Below, piece after piece: positions 44,717-53,064 of a stretch of 64,000 nt of DNA (within the stretch, counting starts at the first letter, position 1; each line of letters opens with the position of its first letter). Source of the stretch: Burkholderiales bacterium (GTDB lineage: Bacteria > Pseudomonadota > Gammaproteobacteria > Burkholderiales > SG8-41); NCBI GenBank assembly GCA_036262035.1, contig DATAJS010000010.1:620001-684000 (forward strand), read 5' to 3'. The notes beneath the pieces are model-generated. The model did not search any database, was not told where the DNA came from, and saw nothing but the letters and a program-made list of their open reading frames with translations. Both the position numbers and the translations under genes were made by a program.

Positions 44717-44822
44717 GATGAAGACCGCAGGAGGGTTGAAGAACCTGGAGTCTATAGCACTCACGCGGGTGCCGTTCACCGCGCACTGGAAACGCTCGCG
44801 GTGCTCGACCGCGGTGCGTACC

Positions 44823-44889
44823 GTAGCGCAGGCGCCTCGCCCGCAATGAACGACCTCACATCCGATGCAGGCGAGGGCGCCTGCGCTAC
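44823..44889. repeat. GTAGCGCAGGCG hairpin repeat, copy 2
   Basis: Sixty-seven bases with ends GTAGCGCAGGCGCCTCGCC and GGCGAGGGCGCCTGCGCTAC, matching the copy at 24792-24861 at both ends while the middle differs (AATGAACGACCTCACATCC). It lies between the selO stop and the upstream end of the Bug gene. Confidence 0.85.
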
Positions 44890-44927
44890 ACCTGATTCGC
44901 GCCTCACGGGCGCGGTATTCAGGAGCT

Positions 44928-46523
44928 TCAGGACAGCGCCGAGCAGCCGGCGCGATTGCGCGCCCACTCCGGTCTTCGCTCGGCGAGGTCGTCGTTCTCG
45001 GGCTGCTCGTCGTAGGGGTTCTGAAGCACGCGCATCAACCGCTCGAGCACCGAAGCGTCGTCCTGCTCCAGCGCGTCGATCGCCAGTTGGGCGAGGTAGT
45101 TGCGCAGCACGTACTTCGGATTCGCGCGATTCATGCGCTCGATGCGCGCGGCGCTGTCGACGCCGTCGCGCTTCACGCGCGCCGCGTAGCGCCGCATCCA
45201 CGCGGCGGTGCGCGCGACGTGCTCGGGCTCGAACGCGTCGTCGGCGTAATAGGCGCGGCGCAGCGGCTCGACCAGCGCCGCGTCGTCGGCGGCGTCGAGC
45301 GGCACCGTCGGCAGCAGCCGGAAGAAAAGCGTCATGTCGGTCTCGACGTCCTGCAGGAGCTCGAAGCCGTCGTTGACGAGCTTGTCGTCTTCTTCGCCTT
45401 CGAGCGCCGCGATCCCGAATTTCTCCGAAAGCATGCGCCGCCATTCGTCGGTGTACGTCTCGCCGTACGCGCCCAGCGCTTCTTCCAAAGGCTCTTTCGC
45501 GCCGACGAGCGGGATGAGCGCGTTCGCGAGCTGCACCACGTTCCACAGCCCGATCTGCGGCTGGTTGCCGTAGCAGTAGCGGCGGCCCTGCGCGTCGGTG
45601 GTGTTCGGCGTCCACGCGGGCTCGTAGCCTTCGAGCCAGCCGTACGGGCCGTAGTCGATGGTGACCCCGAGGATCGACATGTTGTCGGTGTTCATCACGC
45701 CGTGCACGAAGCCCACGCGCATCCACTCGGCCATGAGGCGGCCGGTGCGCCGGCAGATCTCCTCGAACCAGCGCGTGTAGACCTCGGGCGAGGGCGCGCC
45801 GAGCTGCGGGTAATGCGTGGCGATGACGTAATCGGCGAGCTGTTTGAGGAGCTCGGTTTCCTGTTGCGCGGCGAGGATCTGGAAGTTGCCGAAGCGGACG
45901 AACGTCGGCGCGACGCGGCACACCACCGCACCGGGCTCGGGCGCGGGATTGCCGTCGTAGAACATGTCGCGCACGACCGCTTCGCCGGTGCCGACGAGCG
46001 ACAGCGCGCGGGTCGTCGGCACGCCGAGCCAGTGCATCGCCTCGGAGCACATGAACTCGCGCACCGAGGAGCGCAGCACCGCCCGCCCGTCGGCGGTGCG
46101 CGAATACGGCGTGCGGCCGGCGCCTTTCAGCTGGAGCTCGTAACGGCCGCCGTCGGCGCCGATCACTTCGGCGAGCGTGATCGCGCGCCCGTCGCCGAGC
46201 TGTCCGGCCCAGTGGCCGAACTGGTGTCCGCCATAACGCGCGGCATACGGCTGCATGCCGGGCAGCACGGTGTTGCCGGCGAGCACTTTCGCTTCGAGGC
46301 CGGTCGCCGATTCGGGATGCGCCAGGCCGAGCATCGCGCCGACCGCGTCCGACCACGCGAGCAGCCTCGGCTCGCGCACCGGTGTCGGCTCGACACGGCT
46401 GTAGGCCGCGTGCCGCACCTGCCGCGGCATGTTGTGCAGCACCGGGTCGGCCGGCAGCGCGGAGACGAGGGTGTTCTCGAACGCGAGCGCGTCGAGCGGA
46501 CGGAGGGTGAGAGAGTTCATCAT
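44928..46523 (-). CDS. selO: SelO-family protein adenylyltransferase (YdiU)
   Basis: A 531-residue pseudokinase-fold enzyme that transfers AMP to protein Ser/Thr/Tyr residues. Characteristic stretches: RYGGHQFGHWAGQLGDGRAI, YELQLKGAGRTPYSR, DGRAVLRSSVREFMCSEAMH, HGVMNTDNMSILGVTIDYGP and CYGNQPQIGLWN. The C-terminus ends in GCSALS, where SelO proteins have a redox Cys or Sec. Length is near the bacterial norm (about 480-530). It is known from E. coli as YdiU/SelO with a role in oxidative stress. It stands alone between repeats. Confidence 0.93.
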   Translation of the reverse strand: MMNSLTLRPLDALAFENTLVSALPADPVLHNMPRQVRHAAYSRVEPTPVREPRLLAWSDAVGAMLGLAHPESATGLEAKVLAGNTVLPGMQPYAARYGGHQFGHWAGQLGDGRAITLAEVIGADGGRYELQLKGAGRTPYSRTADGRAVLRSSVREFMCSEAMHWLGVPTTRALSLVGTGEAVVRDMFYDGNPAPEPGAVVCRVAPTFVRFGNFQILAAQQETELLKQLADYVIATHYPQLGAPSPEVYTRWFEEICRRTGRLMAEWMRVGFVHGVMNTDNMSILGVTIDYGPYGWLEGYEPAWTPNTTDAQGRRYCYGNQPQIGLWNVVQLANALIPLVGAKEPLEEALGAYGETYTDEWRRMLSEKFGIAALEGEEDDKLVNDGFELLQDVETDMTLFFRLLPTVPLDAADDAALVEPLRRAYYADDAFEPEHVARTAAWMRRYAARVKRDGVDSAARIERMNRANPKYVLRNYLAQLAIDALEQDDASVLERLMRVLQNPYDEQPENDDLAERRPEWARNRAGCSALS

Positions 46524-46537
46524 CGGGGCTTTATTCA

Positions 46538-46677
46538 GTCATCGCGAGTCGCCGGAGGCGGCGTGGCGGCCTTCGGCCGCCACCGGCCGGAAAACGAACG
46601 GCGGGACCTACGGCCCCGCCGTAGGCGTGGCGCACGGACCCTCGGGATTGCTTCGTCGCTACGCTCCTCGCAATGAC
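46538..46677. repeat. GTCATTGCGAGG dispersed repeat, copy with inserted hairpin
   Basis: About 140 bases, from GTCATCGCGAGTCGCCGG to GCTCCTCGCAATGAC, with the usual GGGATTGCTTCGTCG near the right end. The left part contains an extra perfect hairpin (GTGGCGGCC-TTC-GGCCGCCAC, 46563-46583) not present in the other copies. Fills the space between selO and the next Bug gene. Confidence 0.82.
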
Positions 46678-46685
46678 AGTGCCTG

Positions 46686-47669
46686 TTATTCGACCTTGAT
46701 GTCGTTCTCGACCACCACGCGCGACCACTTCTTCACTTCGTCTTCGATGAAGCGCTGGAACTCGGCGGGCGACTTGTTGACCACGACCGACATCAGGCTC
46801 TTCGCGAGCTGATCCTTCATCTCCTGCGTCTCCATCGTTTTGACCACGGTGGCGTGAATCCGGTTGAGCAGAGGCTTCGGCACCCTGGCGGGCGCGAAGA
46901 GGCCGTTCCATGCGTTGGTGCCGATGCCGGGGAAGCCCGCCTCGGTCATGGTCGGCACGTCGGGAAGCTCCGGCCGGCGCGTCGGCCACGTCGTCGCCAG
47001 CGCCTTCATGCGGCCGGCGCGTATCGAGGCGATGCTCGACGCGAGGTTGATCATGACGAGCTGCACCTCGTTCTGGAGGATGCCCGTCAGCATGCCCGCG
47101 CCGCCGGTCTTGTACGGCACGTGGACGAGCTCGATCTTCGCCGCTTTGGCGAAGCGCGCGACGTCGAGGTGCGGATAGGTGCCGAGGCCCGCCGAGCCGT
47201 AGTTGAGCTTGCCCGGCTGCTTGCGCGCGAGCTCGATGAACTCCCTGAGGCTCGCCGCCGGCAGCGTAGGCGGCACGGCATACACGTGCGGCAGCTCGAT
47301 CAGATTGGTGACGCCGGTGAGATCGCGCGACGGCTTGATCGACAGGGTCTTCGAGAACGTGGTCTCGTTGATCGCGTTCGTCGAGACGTTGCCCACCATC
47401 AGCGTGTAGCCGTCGGGCGAGGCTTTCGCGGCCACTTCCAGCGCGATGTTGCCCGACGCGCCCGAGCGGTTGTCGACGACCACGCCCACACCCCAGACGT
47501 CGTTGAGCTTCGCGGCGAGCTGCCGCGCGATGATGTCGGTGGCGCCGCCCGGCGCGTACGGCACGAGGAGGCGCACCGGGCGCTGCGGGAAGGTCGTCTT
47601 CTCCGTGGCGGCCGCGGCGGTGAGGAGCGGCAGGGCGAGCAGTGATGCGGCGAGCAGCGTGCGAACCAT
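46686..47669 (-). CDS. Bug-family TTT substrate-binding protein
   Basis: A 327-residue exported receptor (signal MVRTLLAASLLALPLLTAAAA) with FPQRPVRLLVPYAPGGATD, VVDNRSGASGNIALEVAAKA and VPYKTGGAGMLTGILQNEVQ. ATG 47669 has CGAGGAGGATCG upstream. Its 3' end faces a repeat and selO. No adjacent catabolic gene gives a hint of its ligand. Confidence 0.92.
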   Translation of the reverse strand: MVRTLLAASLLALPLLTAAAATEKTTFPQRPVRLLVPYAPGGATDIIARQLAAKLNDVWGVGVVVDNRSGASGNIALEVAAKASPDGYTLMVGNVSTNAINETTFSKTLSIKPSRDLTGVTNLIELPHVYAVPPTLPAASLREFIELARKQPGKLNYGSAGLGTYPHLDVARFAKAAKIELVHVPYKTGGAGMLTGILQNEVQLVMINLASSIASIRAGRMKALATTWPTRRPELPDVPTMTEAGFPGIGTNAWNGLFAPARVPKPLLNRIHATVVKTMETQEMKDQLAKSLMSVVVNKSPAEFQRFIEDEVKKWSRVVVENDIKVE

Positions 47670-47714
47670 CGATCCTCCTCGTTGAGTGTTGTGCCCGTAT
47701 GTTAGGCGTGAAGG

Positions 47715-47753
47715 GGTGACGGATAAAGCGGTGACGGATGAGGCGGTGACGGA
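47715..47753. repeat. GTGACGGAT repeat, left arm of a bracketed unit
   Basis: Three units of about 15 bases: GTGACGGATAAAGCG, GTGACGGATGAGGCG and GTGACGGAT. Its inverted counterpart is at 47956-47991 with about 32 of 36 positions matching. The two arms bracket the very small ORF and its terminator. Confidence 0.85.
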
Positions 47754-47815
47754 TGGTACGGCGGCGTACATCCGGCCATGCCGCATCCTGTTACACTCGC
47801 CCGCTGGCAACTTTG

Positions 47816-47829
47816 AAAGGAGGTGATCC
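47816..47829 (+). promoter_or_regulatory. Exceptionally long Shine-Dalgarno sequence
   Basis: AAAGGAGGTGATCC is the exact complement of the last 14 bases of proteobacterial 16S rRNA (GGATCACCTCCTTT), far longer than a usual ribosome-binding site. It ends one base before the GTG start of the tiny ORF. It is not a piece of an rRNA gene: the bases beyond it do not continue the 16S sequence. Confidence 0.7.
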
Positions 47830-47830
47830 C

Positions 47831-47896
47831 GTGAGAGACCTTACAGGTAAGGACCTTCAGAGCGGATCGACCCGCACCTTGGAGGCCGACCGCTAG
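47831..47896 (+). CDS. Very small ORF (21 aa) behind a 14-base Shine-Dalgarno
   Basis: GTG start, sequence MRDLTGKDLQSGSTRTLEAD followed by R, then TAG. It begins at the 3' edge of the extended ribosome-binding site at 47816-47829, with only one base between. Local hairpins lie inside (CCTTAC-AG-GTAAGG near the 5' part; GACCG..CGGTC around the stop), and a strong terminator follows 26 bases after the stop. No similar peptide is known to me. It could be a real small protein, a leader peptide, or a structured RNA that binds the ribosome. Coding status is therefore uncertain. Confidence 0.4.
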   Translation: MRDLTGKDLQSGSTRTLEADR

Positions 47897-47922
47897 ACGG
47901 TCCGAACCTTCCGTAATACCAG

Positions 47923-47955
47923 ACGCCCCGTGTGACCCACGGGGCGTTTGCTTTT
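47923..47955 (+). terminator. Intrinsic terminator of the small ORF/RNA
   Basis: A perfect 10-bp stem ACGCCCCGTG-TGACC-CACGGGGCGT (47923-47947) followed by TTGCTTTT. This is the clearest rho-independent terminator in the window, oriented to end a rightward transcript that includes 47816-47896. Confidence 0.8.
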
Positions 47956-47991
47956 CGTCACCGCTTCACCCGTCACCGCCCCATCCGTCAC
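47956..47991. repeat. GTGACGGAT repeat, right (inverted) arm
   Basis: CGTCACCGCTTCACCCGTCA then CCGCCCCATCCGTCAC, the inverted form of the arm at 47715-47753. It begins right after the T-run of the terminator. Together the arms enclose about 200 bases. The gap 47670-48001 therefore holds repeat arms, the small ORF and its terminator, and nothing else that I can recognise. Confidence 0.85.
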
Positions 47992-48001
47992 TTCTTATTC
48001 C

Positions 48002-48715
48002 TTACGCCGGATCGAGGTCCGGCAGGTGCCTGAAGACACCGCGATCGTTGAACGCCATGCATCGGTTCGACGCGCGGTACGCGGCGATCTTCGGCCGCGC
48101 CGCGACGCGATCGTGCAGCGCCGACAGACCCGGGTATTTCGGTGCCAGCTTACGCATCGCGTTGGGGAACGAGAAGCGCAGGCCCTCGAGCAGCCAGAAG
48201 ATCGACAGGTCGACGTACGACAGCCGGTCGCCGACCATGTGCTCGCCGCCGTTCGCCTGGAGCACGCGCTCGAAGTGCCCGAGGAACTTCGGCACGCGCT
48301 CGGCGATGAAGTGCTTCGAATATTCGATCGCCTCGTCCTTCTGGTCTTCGTAGTACAGACCGTGGGCGATCGGATGGTGCGTGTGCTGGATGGCCTGCAC
48401 GAGGTCCGCGATCGTGAGCTGGAGCTGGTGCGCCCACAGCCGGCCCTGCTCGTCGTCGGGCGCGAGGCCGAGCTTCGGCCCGATGTACTGAAGGATGTTG
48501 GCGGTCTGCCCGACCGTCACGTCGCCGTGCGTGAGGAACGGCGGCGCGAAAGCGGGACGCTTGTTCGCCGGATCCTGCATGAGCTTTTGCAGCGCTTCGG
48601 TGCCGCCGGGCTCGCGCGCGACGTCGACGTAATCGGCGCCGGCTTCCTCGAGCGCGAGCCGGATGAACTCGCCGCGTCCCGGATTCGCTGCGTGATAGTA
48701 AAGCTCGTAGCGCAT
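48002..48715 (-). CDS. Glutathione S-transferase family protein
   Basis: A 237-residue GST of the mu/alpha/sigma-like type, unlike the one at 10145. N-terminus: RYELYYHAANPGRGEFIRLA, with Tyr in the position of the catalytic Tyr; conserved PPFLTHGDVTVGQTANILQY (glutathione gamma-glutamyl site) and the C-terminal LSYVDLSIFWLLEGL. It follows the Bug gene by three bases, so they are probably co-transcribed. This could link uptake of an electrophilic or aromatic acid with its conjugation, which is an inference. Confidence 0.88.
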   Translation of the reverse strand: MRYELYYHAANPGRGEFIRLALEEAGADYVDVAREPGGTEALQKLMQDPANKRPAFAPPFLTHGDVTVGQTANILQYIGPKLGLAPDDEQGRLWAHQLQLTIADLVQAIQHTHHPIAHGLYYEDQKDEAIEYSKHFIAERVPKFLGHFERVLQANGGEHMVGDRLSYVDLSIFWLLEGLRFSFPNAMRKLAPKYPGLSALHDRVAARPKIAAYRASNRCMAFNDRGVFRHLPDLDPA

Positions 48716-48718
48716 GGT

Positions 48719-49705
48719 CTACTCCGCTTTGACGTTGGCCGCTTTCGCGATCTTCGTGATCTTCGCGATCTCGCGTTTGATGTATTCGCCGAACTGCTCC
48801 GGCGTCCCGCCCGTCACTTCGAAACCCTGCGTGGTGAGGGCGGCGCGCACGTCGGGCAGCGCGAGCACCCTGGTCATCTCCGCGTTGAGCCGCGTGACGA
48901 TCGCCGGCGGCGTATGCGCGGGCGCGAGCAGGCCGAACCACGACAGCATCTCGAATCCCGGCAGCGTCTCGGCGACCGTCGGCACGCCGGGCAGCATGCT
49001 CGAGCGCCTCGAAGTGGTGACCGCGAGGCCTTTGGCGCGGCCGGCCTTGATGTGCGGCAGGATGCCGGAGGCCGTCGTGAACATGACCGACACTTCGCCG
49101 GACAGCAGCGCGGCGATCGCCGGCGTCGTGCCCTTGTACGGCACGTGCACCATGTCGATGCCGCTCATGCTCTTCAGCAATTCGCCCGAGAGCTGGTGCG
49201 TGCTGCCGTTGCCGGCGGAGGCGTAGTTGAGCTGTCCGGGCCTGGCCTTCGCGAGCGCGATGAGGTGCTTCACGTTCGACACCGGCAGCGACGGGTGCAC
49301 CGTGAGGACGTAAGGCGTGGCGGCGACGAAAATGATCGGCGCGAAGTCCTTCACCGCGTCGTACGGCAGCTTCGCATACAGCGCGGGATTCGAGCCGTGC
49401 GTCGAGTTGTTCGCCATGAAGAGGTTATAGCCGTCGGCGGGCGCCTTGGCCGCGATGTCGGTGCCGAGCGTGCCGCCCGCGCCGGGGCGCGCGTCGACGA
49501 CGAGCGGCTGCCCCAGCGGCTCGTGGAGCTTGTTGATGATGATGCGCGTGACGACGTCGGTCGCGCTGCCCGGCGCCTGCGCGATGATCACGCGGATGGG
49601 CTTGGCGGGGTATGCACCGGCGGCCGACGCGGTCTGCGCGTGGACGGGCGACGATCCGATAAGGGCCGTGGCGGCACACGCCGCGGCCGTGGCAAGAGCT
49701 CTCAT
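48719..49705 (-). CDS. Bug-family TTT substrate-binding protein
   Basis: A 328-residue exported receptor (signal MRALATAAACAATALIGSSPVHAQ) with YPAKPIRVIIAQAPGSATDV, a variant of the usual PFxPGG motif, and VVDARPGAGGTLGTDIAAKA, then VPYKGTTPAIAALLSGEV. It is the first gene of a two-gene unit with a GST. The altered loop (AQAPGS) may mean a different ligand from the other Bug proteins here. Confidence 0.92.
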   Translation of the reverse strand: MRALATAAACAATALIGSSPVHAQTASAAGAYPAKPIRVIIAQAPGSATDVVTRIIINKLHEPLGQPLVVDARPGAGGTLGTDIAAKAPADGYNLFMANNSTHGSNPALYAKLPYDAVKDFAPIIFVAATPYVLTVHPSLPVSNVKHLIALAKARPGQLNYASAGNGSTHQLSGELLKSMSGIDMVHVPYKGTTPAIAALLSGEVSVMFTTASGILPHIKAGRAKGLAVTTSRRSSMLPGVPTVAETLPGFEMLSWFGLLAPAHTPPAIVTRLNAEMTRVLALPDVRAALTTQGFEVTGGTPEQFGEYIKREIAKITKIAKAANVKAE

Positions 49706-49926
49706 GCGTCCTCCTCGTTGGGTGGCCGTATGTTAATGCACACGCGGCGCAAAAAAGACGCGTCGGCCCGGGGTGCTCGCGCTCAAGAACCGCGCGTATC
49801 GGTCGTAATTCAGGCGACGACCATCGGGTGCGCAGCACCTTTTACGGGTATCGGCAGGCGTCGCCGCCGCTGCTCCCGGGACCGCCCGGGGAGAAGGGCG
49901 GCCCGGACGTCCCGATCCGCCATCTC

Positions 49927-52608
49927 ATGGAAATAATCCGCCGCCTTCCACTGGGCGCGAAATTCACGCTGCTGCTCGCACTGGTCTTCGTGACCGGCAT
50001 GGTGACGAGCTGGATCGCGCTTTCGCGCGCCCTCGAGAGCAAGGCGGAGCACGAGGTCGTCTCCAAGGCGAACATGCTGCTGAAGGCGATGAACTCGGTG
50101 CGGCAGTACACCAGCGAGAACATCAACGTCCACGTCAAGCCGCTGCTCGACATGCGGGCTGGGTTCATCCGCGAGACCGTGCCGGGCTACTCGGCCAGCC
50201 GTGTCTTCGAGTTTTTCCGTAAAGACCGCGAATACCGCGACTTTCGCTACAAGGAAGCGACGCTCAATCCGACCAATCCGGCCGACAAGGCCGACGAGTT
50301 CGAAACCGGGCTCGTCGAGCGTTTCCGCAGCGACCCGCACCTGACCGAGCAGAGCGGCTTCCGCCGCATCGCGGGCAACGAGGTTTTCTTCACCGCGAGG
50401 CCGATCCGCGTCCAGTCCGCGAGCTGCCTCGAATGCCACAGCACCCCTGCGGCGGCGCCGGCGAGCATGCGCGCCCGCTACGGCACGGAGAACGGCTACG
50501 GCTGGCGCATGGACGAGGTCGTCGGCTCGCAGCTCGTCTACGTGCCGGCGGGCCGGGTGGAGAGCGCCGGGCGCCAGAGCGCGCTGCTCGTCACCGGGAT
50601 ATTCACCTCGATCTTCGCGCTCGCCGCGCTCGCCATCACCGTCTTCTTCCGGCGCGTCGTGGTGCGCCCGCTGGGCGGCCTGGCGGCGGCGACGCATGCG
50701 CTCACCCGCGGGCGATCGGATACGGCGACCGAAGCGCCGCACGCCGCGCCGGCCGATCGATCGGGCGACGAGATCGGGCGCCTCGCGGCGCACTTCGACT
50801 TCATGGCGCGGGAAGTCTATTCGCGCGAGGAGCGGCTGCAATCCGCGCTCGGCGAGCTCACGCAGAGCCAGTCGAGGCTCGTGAGCGCCCAGCGCATCGC
50901 GCAGCTCGGGCACTGGGACTGGGACCTCGTCAGGGATCACGTGGTGTGCTCCGACGAGATCTATCGCATCCTCGGGCTCGACGCGAGCGCCTTCACGCCC
51001 ACGTCCAAAGGGCTCGTCGAGATCGTCCACGCAGACGACCGCGAAGCTCTCAGGGCTGCGATCGCCGAGGCGCTGCGCAACCGCCAGCCGCTCGACCACG
51101 AGTGGCGCATCGTCCGCCCCGACGGGACGGTGCGCGTGGTTCACCAGCAGGGCGAAGTCACCTACAACGCCGAGGGCCGCGCCGTGCACGTGCAGGGCAC
51201 GGTGCAGGACATCACCGACCGCAAGAACGCCGACGAGCGGATACGCCGGCTCGCGCTGTACGACAGCCTCACCGGGCTGCCGAACCGCCACCTGTTCAAG
51301 GAGCAGCTCGGCCGTGCGATCGCCGCCGCGCCGCGCGACGGCCGCACCATCGTGCTGCTGTCGCTGGGGCTCGACCGCTTCAAGCGCGTCAACGAGACGC
51401 TCGGACACGCCGGCGGCGACCTGCTGCTGAAGGAAACGGCGGCCCGGCTCGCCAAGTCGCTGCGGCCGAGCGATTACGTCGGCCGCGACGAAGCCTGGGG
51501 CGCAGGTCACAGCGTCGGCCGTCCGGGCGGCGACGAGTTCACCCTCTTGCTCGCCGTGCAGCAGGCGGAAGACGCCGCCAAGGTCGCGCGGCGCGTGCTC
51601 GATGCGCTGGCGCGGCCGTTCGGGCTGGACGGCAACGAGATCGTGGTGAGCGCGAGCGTGGGTATCGCGCTCTATCCGCTCGACGGCAACGACGCGGAGA
51701 CCCTGCTGAAAAACGCCGACTCGGCGATGCACTTCGCCAAGGAACAGGGCAAGAGCGACTATCAGTATTACAACAAGACGATGAACGCGACCGCGATCGA
51801 GCGTCTGGCGCTCGAAGCCGACCTGCGCCGTGCGGTCGAGCGCAACGAGCTCGGCCTGTTCTACCAGCCCAAGGTCGACGTGAAGACCGGCGCCATCGTC
51901 GGCGTCGAGGCGCTGATGCGCTGGCGCCATCCGCAGCTCGGGCTCGTTTCGCCGGCGCAGTTCATCCCGCTCGCCGAGGAGATCGGGCTCATCCTGCCGA
52001 TGGGCGAATGGGCGCTGCGCGCCGCCTGCGCGCAGATCCGCCGCTGGCTTGACGCGGGCATCGCGGCGGTGCCGGTCGCGGTCAACATCTCGGCCCGGCA
52101 GTTCCATCAGCAGGACATCGCGTCGGTCGTCGACCGCGCGCTGCGCGAGCACGCGGTCGATCCCGGCCTCCTCGACCTGGAGATCACCGAGGGCACGGCG
52201 ATGCACGACGTCGAGGCGACGAGCGAGACGCTGCGCGAGCTGAAAGCGCTCGGGGTGACGATCGCGATCGACGATTTCGGCACGGGCTACTCGAGCCTGA
52301 GCTACCTGAAGCGCTTTCCCATCGACTCGCTCAAGATCGACCGGTCGTTCGTCGTCGGCCTTCCGGGGGATCAGGACGACGGATCGATCGCCCAGGCGGT
52401 GATCACCATGGCGCACGCGCTGCGGCTGAAGGTCGTCGCCGAAGGCGTGGAGAACGAGGCGCAGCTCGAATTCCTGGCGAAGAACGATTGCGACCAGATG
52501 CAGGGCTTCCATTTCTCGCGCCCCGTCACTGCCGAGGCGTGCACGGAGATGCTGCGTGCCCGCGGCGCGCTGCCGCCGGCGAGGGCGCTCGAAGGGATCG
52601 CGCTGTAA
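49927..52608 (+). CDS. Membrane c-type-haem sensor with PAS, GGDEF and EAL domains
   Basis: An 893-residue protein for cyclic-di-GMP turnover. Two membrane helices (residues about 12-30 and 230-255) enclose a Tll0287-like (DUF3365) sensor with a haem-c motif CLECH near residue 160 (SASCLECHSTPA). Then a HAMP-like stretch, a PAS domain (QLGHWDWDLVRDHVVCSDEI), GGDEF with intact RPGGDEFTLLL, and EAL with GVEALMRWRHP, DDFGTGYSSLSY and VAEGVENEAQ. About 10 extra residues (DEAWGAGHSVGR) lie just before GGDEF, where an inhibitory I-site normally sits. ATG 49927 was chosen; a GTG at 49828 would place a GC hairpin (49882-49901) in coding sequence. Confidence 0.9.
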   Translation: MEIIRRLPLGAKFTLLLALVFVTGMVTSWIALSRALESKAEHEVVSKANMLLKAMNSVRQYTSENINVHVKPLLDMRAGFIRETVPGYSASRVFEFFRKDREYRDFRYKEATLNPTNPADKADEFETGLVERFRSDPHLTEQSGFRRIAGNEVFFTARPIRVQSASCLECHSTPAAAPASMRARYGTENGYGWRMDEVVGSQLVYVPAGRVESAGRQSALLVTGIFTSIFALAALAITVFFRRVVVRPLGGLAAATHALTRGRSDTATEAPHAAPADRSGDEIGRLAAHFDFMAREVYSREERLQSALGELTQSQSRLVSAQRIAQLGHWDWDLVRDHVVCSDEIYRILGLDASAFTPTSKGLVEIVHADDREALRAAIAEALRNRQPLDHEWRIVRPDGTVRVVHQQGEVTYNAEGRAVHVQGTVQDITDRKNADERIRRLALYDSLTGLPNRHLFKEQLGRAIAAAPRDGRTIVLLSLGLDRFKRVNETLGHAGGDLLLKETAARLAKSLRPSDYVGRDEAWGAGHSVGRPGGDEFTLLLAVQQAEDAAKVARRVLDALARPFGLDGNEIVVSASVGIALYPLDGNDAETLLKNADSAMHFAKEQGKSDYQYYNKTMNATAIERLALEADLRRAVERNELGLFYQPKVDVKTGAIVGVEALMRWRHPQLGLVSPAQFIPLAEEIGLILPMGEWALRAACAQIRRWLDAGIAAVPVAVNISARQFHQQDIASVVDRALREHAVDPGLLDLEITEGTAMHDVEATSETLRELKALGVTIAIDDFGTGYSSLSYLKRFPIDSLKIDRSFVVGLPGDQDDGSIAQAVITMAHALRLKVVAEGVENEAQLEFLAKNDCDQMQGFHFSRPVTAEACTEMLRARGALPPARALEGIAL

Positions 52609-52620
52609 CCCGCTGTAGCC

Positions 52621-53064
52621 CTATCGCCGCGCCAGGAACCGATCGAGCTGGTCGGCGAAGCGCTTGCGGTCGGAGTGGTCGATCGGTGCGGGGCCGCCGG
52701 TCTGCACGCCGCTGCCCCTGAGCTCATCGAGGAAGTTGCGCATCTCGAGCCGCTCGCGGATGTTGTCCGGGGTGTAGAGCTCGCCGCGCGGGTTGAGGGC
52801 GTGCGCGCCGCGCGCGATGACGTCGGCGGCGAGCGGGATGTCGGCGGTGATCACGAGGTCGCCCGTTTCCACGCGCTTCACGATCTCGTTGTCCGCGACG
52901 TCGAAGCCGCGCGGCACCTGGAGCGCGCGGATATAAGGCGACGGCGGCGTGCGCAGCAGCATGTTCGCGACGAGCACCGTCTCGATCTTCAGGCGCTCGG
53001 CGGCACGATAGATGATGTCCTTGATGACCGCGGGACACGCGTCGGCGTCTACCCAGATCTGCAT
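52621..53064 (-). CDS. yaiI: YaiI/YqxD-family protein (DUF188/UPF0178)
   Basis: A 147-residue protein with the PIN-like DUF188 pattern: [53 protein letters not shown] and [16 protein letters not shown]. Acidic residues in DADACP and TADIPL would bind metal. A function is not established for the family. The ATG shares a base with the stop of the upstream pseudogene remnant (TGATG), so it was once translationally coupled to the methyltransferase. Convergent with the haem-EAL gene. Confidence 0.88.
   Translation of the reverse strand: MQIWVDADACPAVIKDIIYRAAERLKIETVLVANMLLRTPPSPYIRALQVPRGFDVADNEIVKRVETGDLVITADIPLAADVIARGAHALNPRGELYTPDNIRERLEMRNFLDELRGSGVQTGGPAPIDHSDRKRFADQLDRFLARR

Noticed and set aside
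47816..47830. Fragment of a 16S rRNA gene on the minus strand
   Set aside because: Only the last 14 bases of the complement are present; the sequence beyond does not follow the 16S gene.
49828..49926. N-terminal extension of the haem-GGDEF-EAL protein from GTG 49828
   Set aside because: The added residues are Pro/Gly-rich and are coded by a GC hairpin region (49882-49901), and the membrane helix begins only after Met at 49927.
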